DNA from: Fratercula arctica
Lineage: Eukaryota; Chordata; Aves; Charadriiformes; Alcidae
Direction: 5' to 3'
NCBI GenBank assembly: GCA_947846985.1
Contig: CANTUZ010000014.1
Span: 11,081,837-11,145,836 of the forward strand
Length of the DNA: 64,000 nucleotides
The stretch's first letter is position 1. Each line of letters starts with the position of its first letter. A model generated the notes under the pieces. The model was not told the DNA's origin and did no database searches. It was given only the letters and a program-made list of their open reading frames with translations. The position numbers and the translations under genes were made by a program. This document shows, piece after piece, positions 63,330-64,000 of the stretch.

Positions 63330-64000
63330 CCAGGTAGGCCTTTTTGGGGGGGGGGGGGGGGGGGGCTGGTTTTGAACCGTGGGGCTGGGGGGGGGCTATG
63401 GGGGGCTTATGGGGGCTGGGGGGGGGGTGGGGGTGGGCTATGGGGGGGGGTCATGGGGCTGTGGGGGTTTATGGGGGGTGTGGGGGGGGTCTATGGGTGC
63501 TATGGGGGGGTTATGGGGGGCTGTGGGGGTTTATGGGGGGGTGGGGGGGGGTCTATGGGGGGCCATCGGGGGGTTATGGGGGGCTGGGGGGGGGGGGGGG
63601 GGGCTATGGGGGGGGGGGTCATGGGGCTGTGGGGGTTTATGGGGGGGTGGGGGGGGGTCTATTGGGGGCTTATGGGGGGCTGGGGGTGGGCTATGGGGGG
63701 GGTCATGGGGCTGTGGGGGTTATGGGGGGTGGGGGGGGCTATGGGGGGTTTATGGGGGGCTGGGGGGGGTGGGGTGGGCTATGGGGGGGTCATGGGGCTG
63801 GGGAGGGGGGGTGGGGGGCGTCATTGGGGGCTTATGGGGGCTGGGGGTGGGCTATGGGGGGGGTATGGGGTGGGGGTTATGGGGGGATTATGGGGGGTGG
63901 GGGGGGTCTATGGGGGCATGGGGGGGTTTGGGGGCTGGGGGGGGTTATAGGGCGGTGGGCTGGGGAGGGGGATATGGGGGGGGTCATGGGGGTCTCTGGG
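63330..64000. repeat. GGGGTTATGGGGGGCTGGGG low-complexity array
   Basis: Irregular units with GGGGGGCTATGGGGGG, GTCATGGGGCTGTGGGGG and TTTATGGGGGG, running to the right edge. No gene seen. Confidence 0.8.

Overview
The window looks like a GC-rich, gene-dense segment of a bird microchromosome or dot chromosome. The evidence is vertebrate multi-exon genes with GT/AG introns, compact G+C-saturated introns made almost entirely of minisatellites, very long poly-C/poly-G runs, and gene order matching human 14q11.2. The species cannot be fixed from the sequence. I see no transposon-like element (no CR1, LTR or DNA transposon) and no bacterial feature.

Layout, left to right: IPO4 (minus, 784-3046, only the 5' exons; it runs off the left edge); NEDD8 (minus, 3459-6108); TINF2 (minus, about 6371-11265); TGM1 (minus, coding 12938-31595, probable non-coding first exon near 33877); a 3.9-kb intergenic block of tandem repeats; RABGGTA (minus, 37892-49533); NOP9 (plus, 49974-56846); CIDEB (minus, 57975-61976); NOP10 (plus, 62589-62889); then G-rich repeats to the right edge. 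I rebuilt exons by matching conserved protein blocks to GT/AG junctions and checking phase. RABGGTA (547 aa), NOP9 (589 aa), CIDEB (197 aa) and NOP10 (64 aa) come out fully in frame. TGM1 is in frame through 13 exons.

The genes are not one pathway. They cover nuclear import (IPO4), ubiquitin-like modification (NEDD8), telomere protection (TINF2), epidermal cross-linking (TGM1), Rab prenylation (RABGGTA), ribosome and H/ACA RNP biogenesis (NOP9, NOP10) and lipid droplets or lipoproteins (CIDEB). RABGGTA/NOP9 and CIDEB/NOP10 are head-to-head pairs with short shared promoters. NOP9 and CIDEB converge tail to tail.

The main oddities are: (1) single extra bases in poly-G/C runs that break the expected frame of IPO4 exons 3 and 5, the NEDD8 tail and the TGM1 stop; (2) nearly every intron is a distinct minisatellite, some of them arrays of recognisable factor motifs (YY1-like in TINF2, NF-Y-like in NOP9); (3) the TGM1 3' UTR is a minisatellite ending in the TINF2 promoter; (4) NOP10 sits beside CIDEB, and GMPR2 and DHRS1 are absent from the positions they hold in human. 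I found no convincing new enzymatic or defence system.
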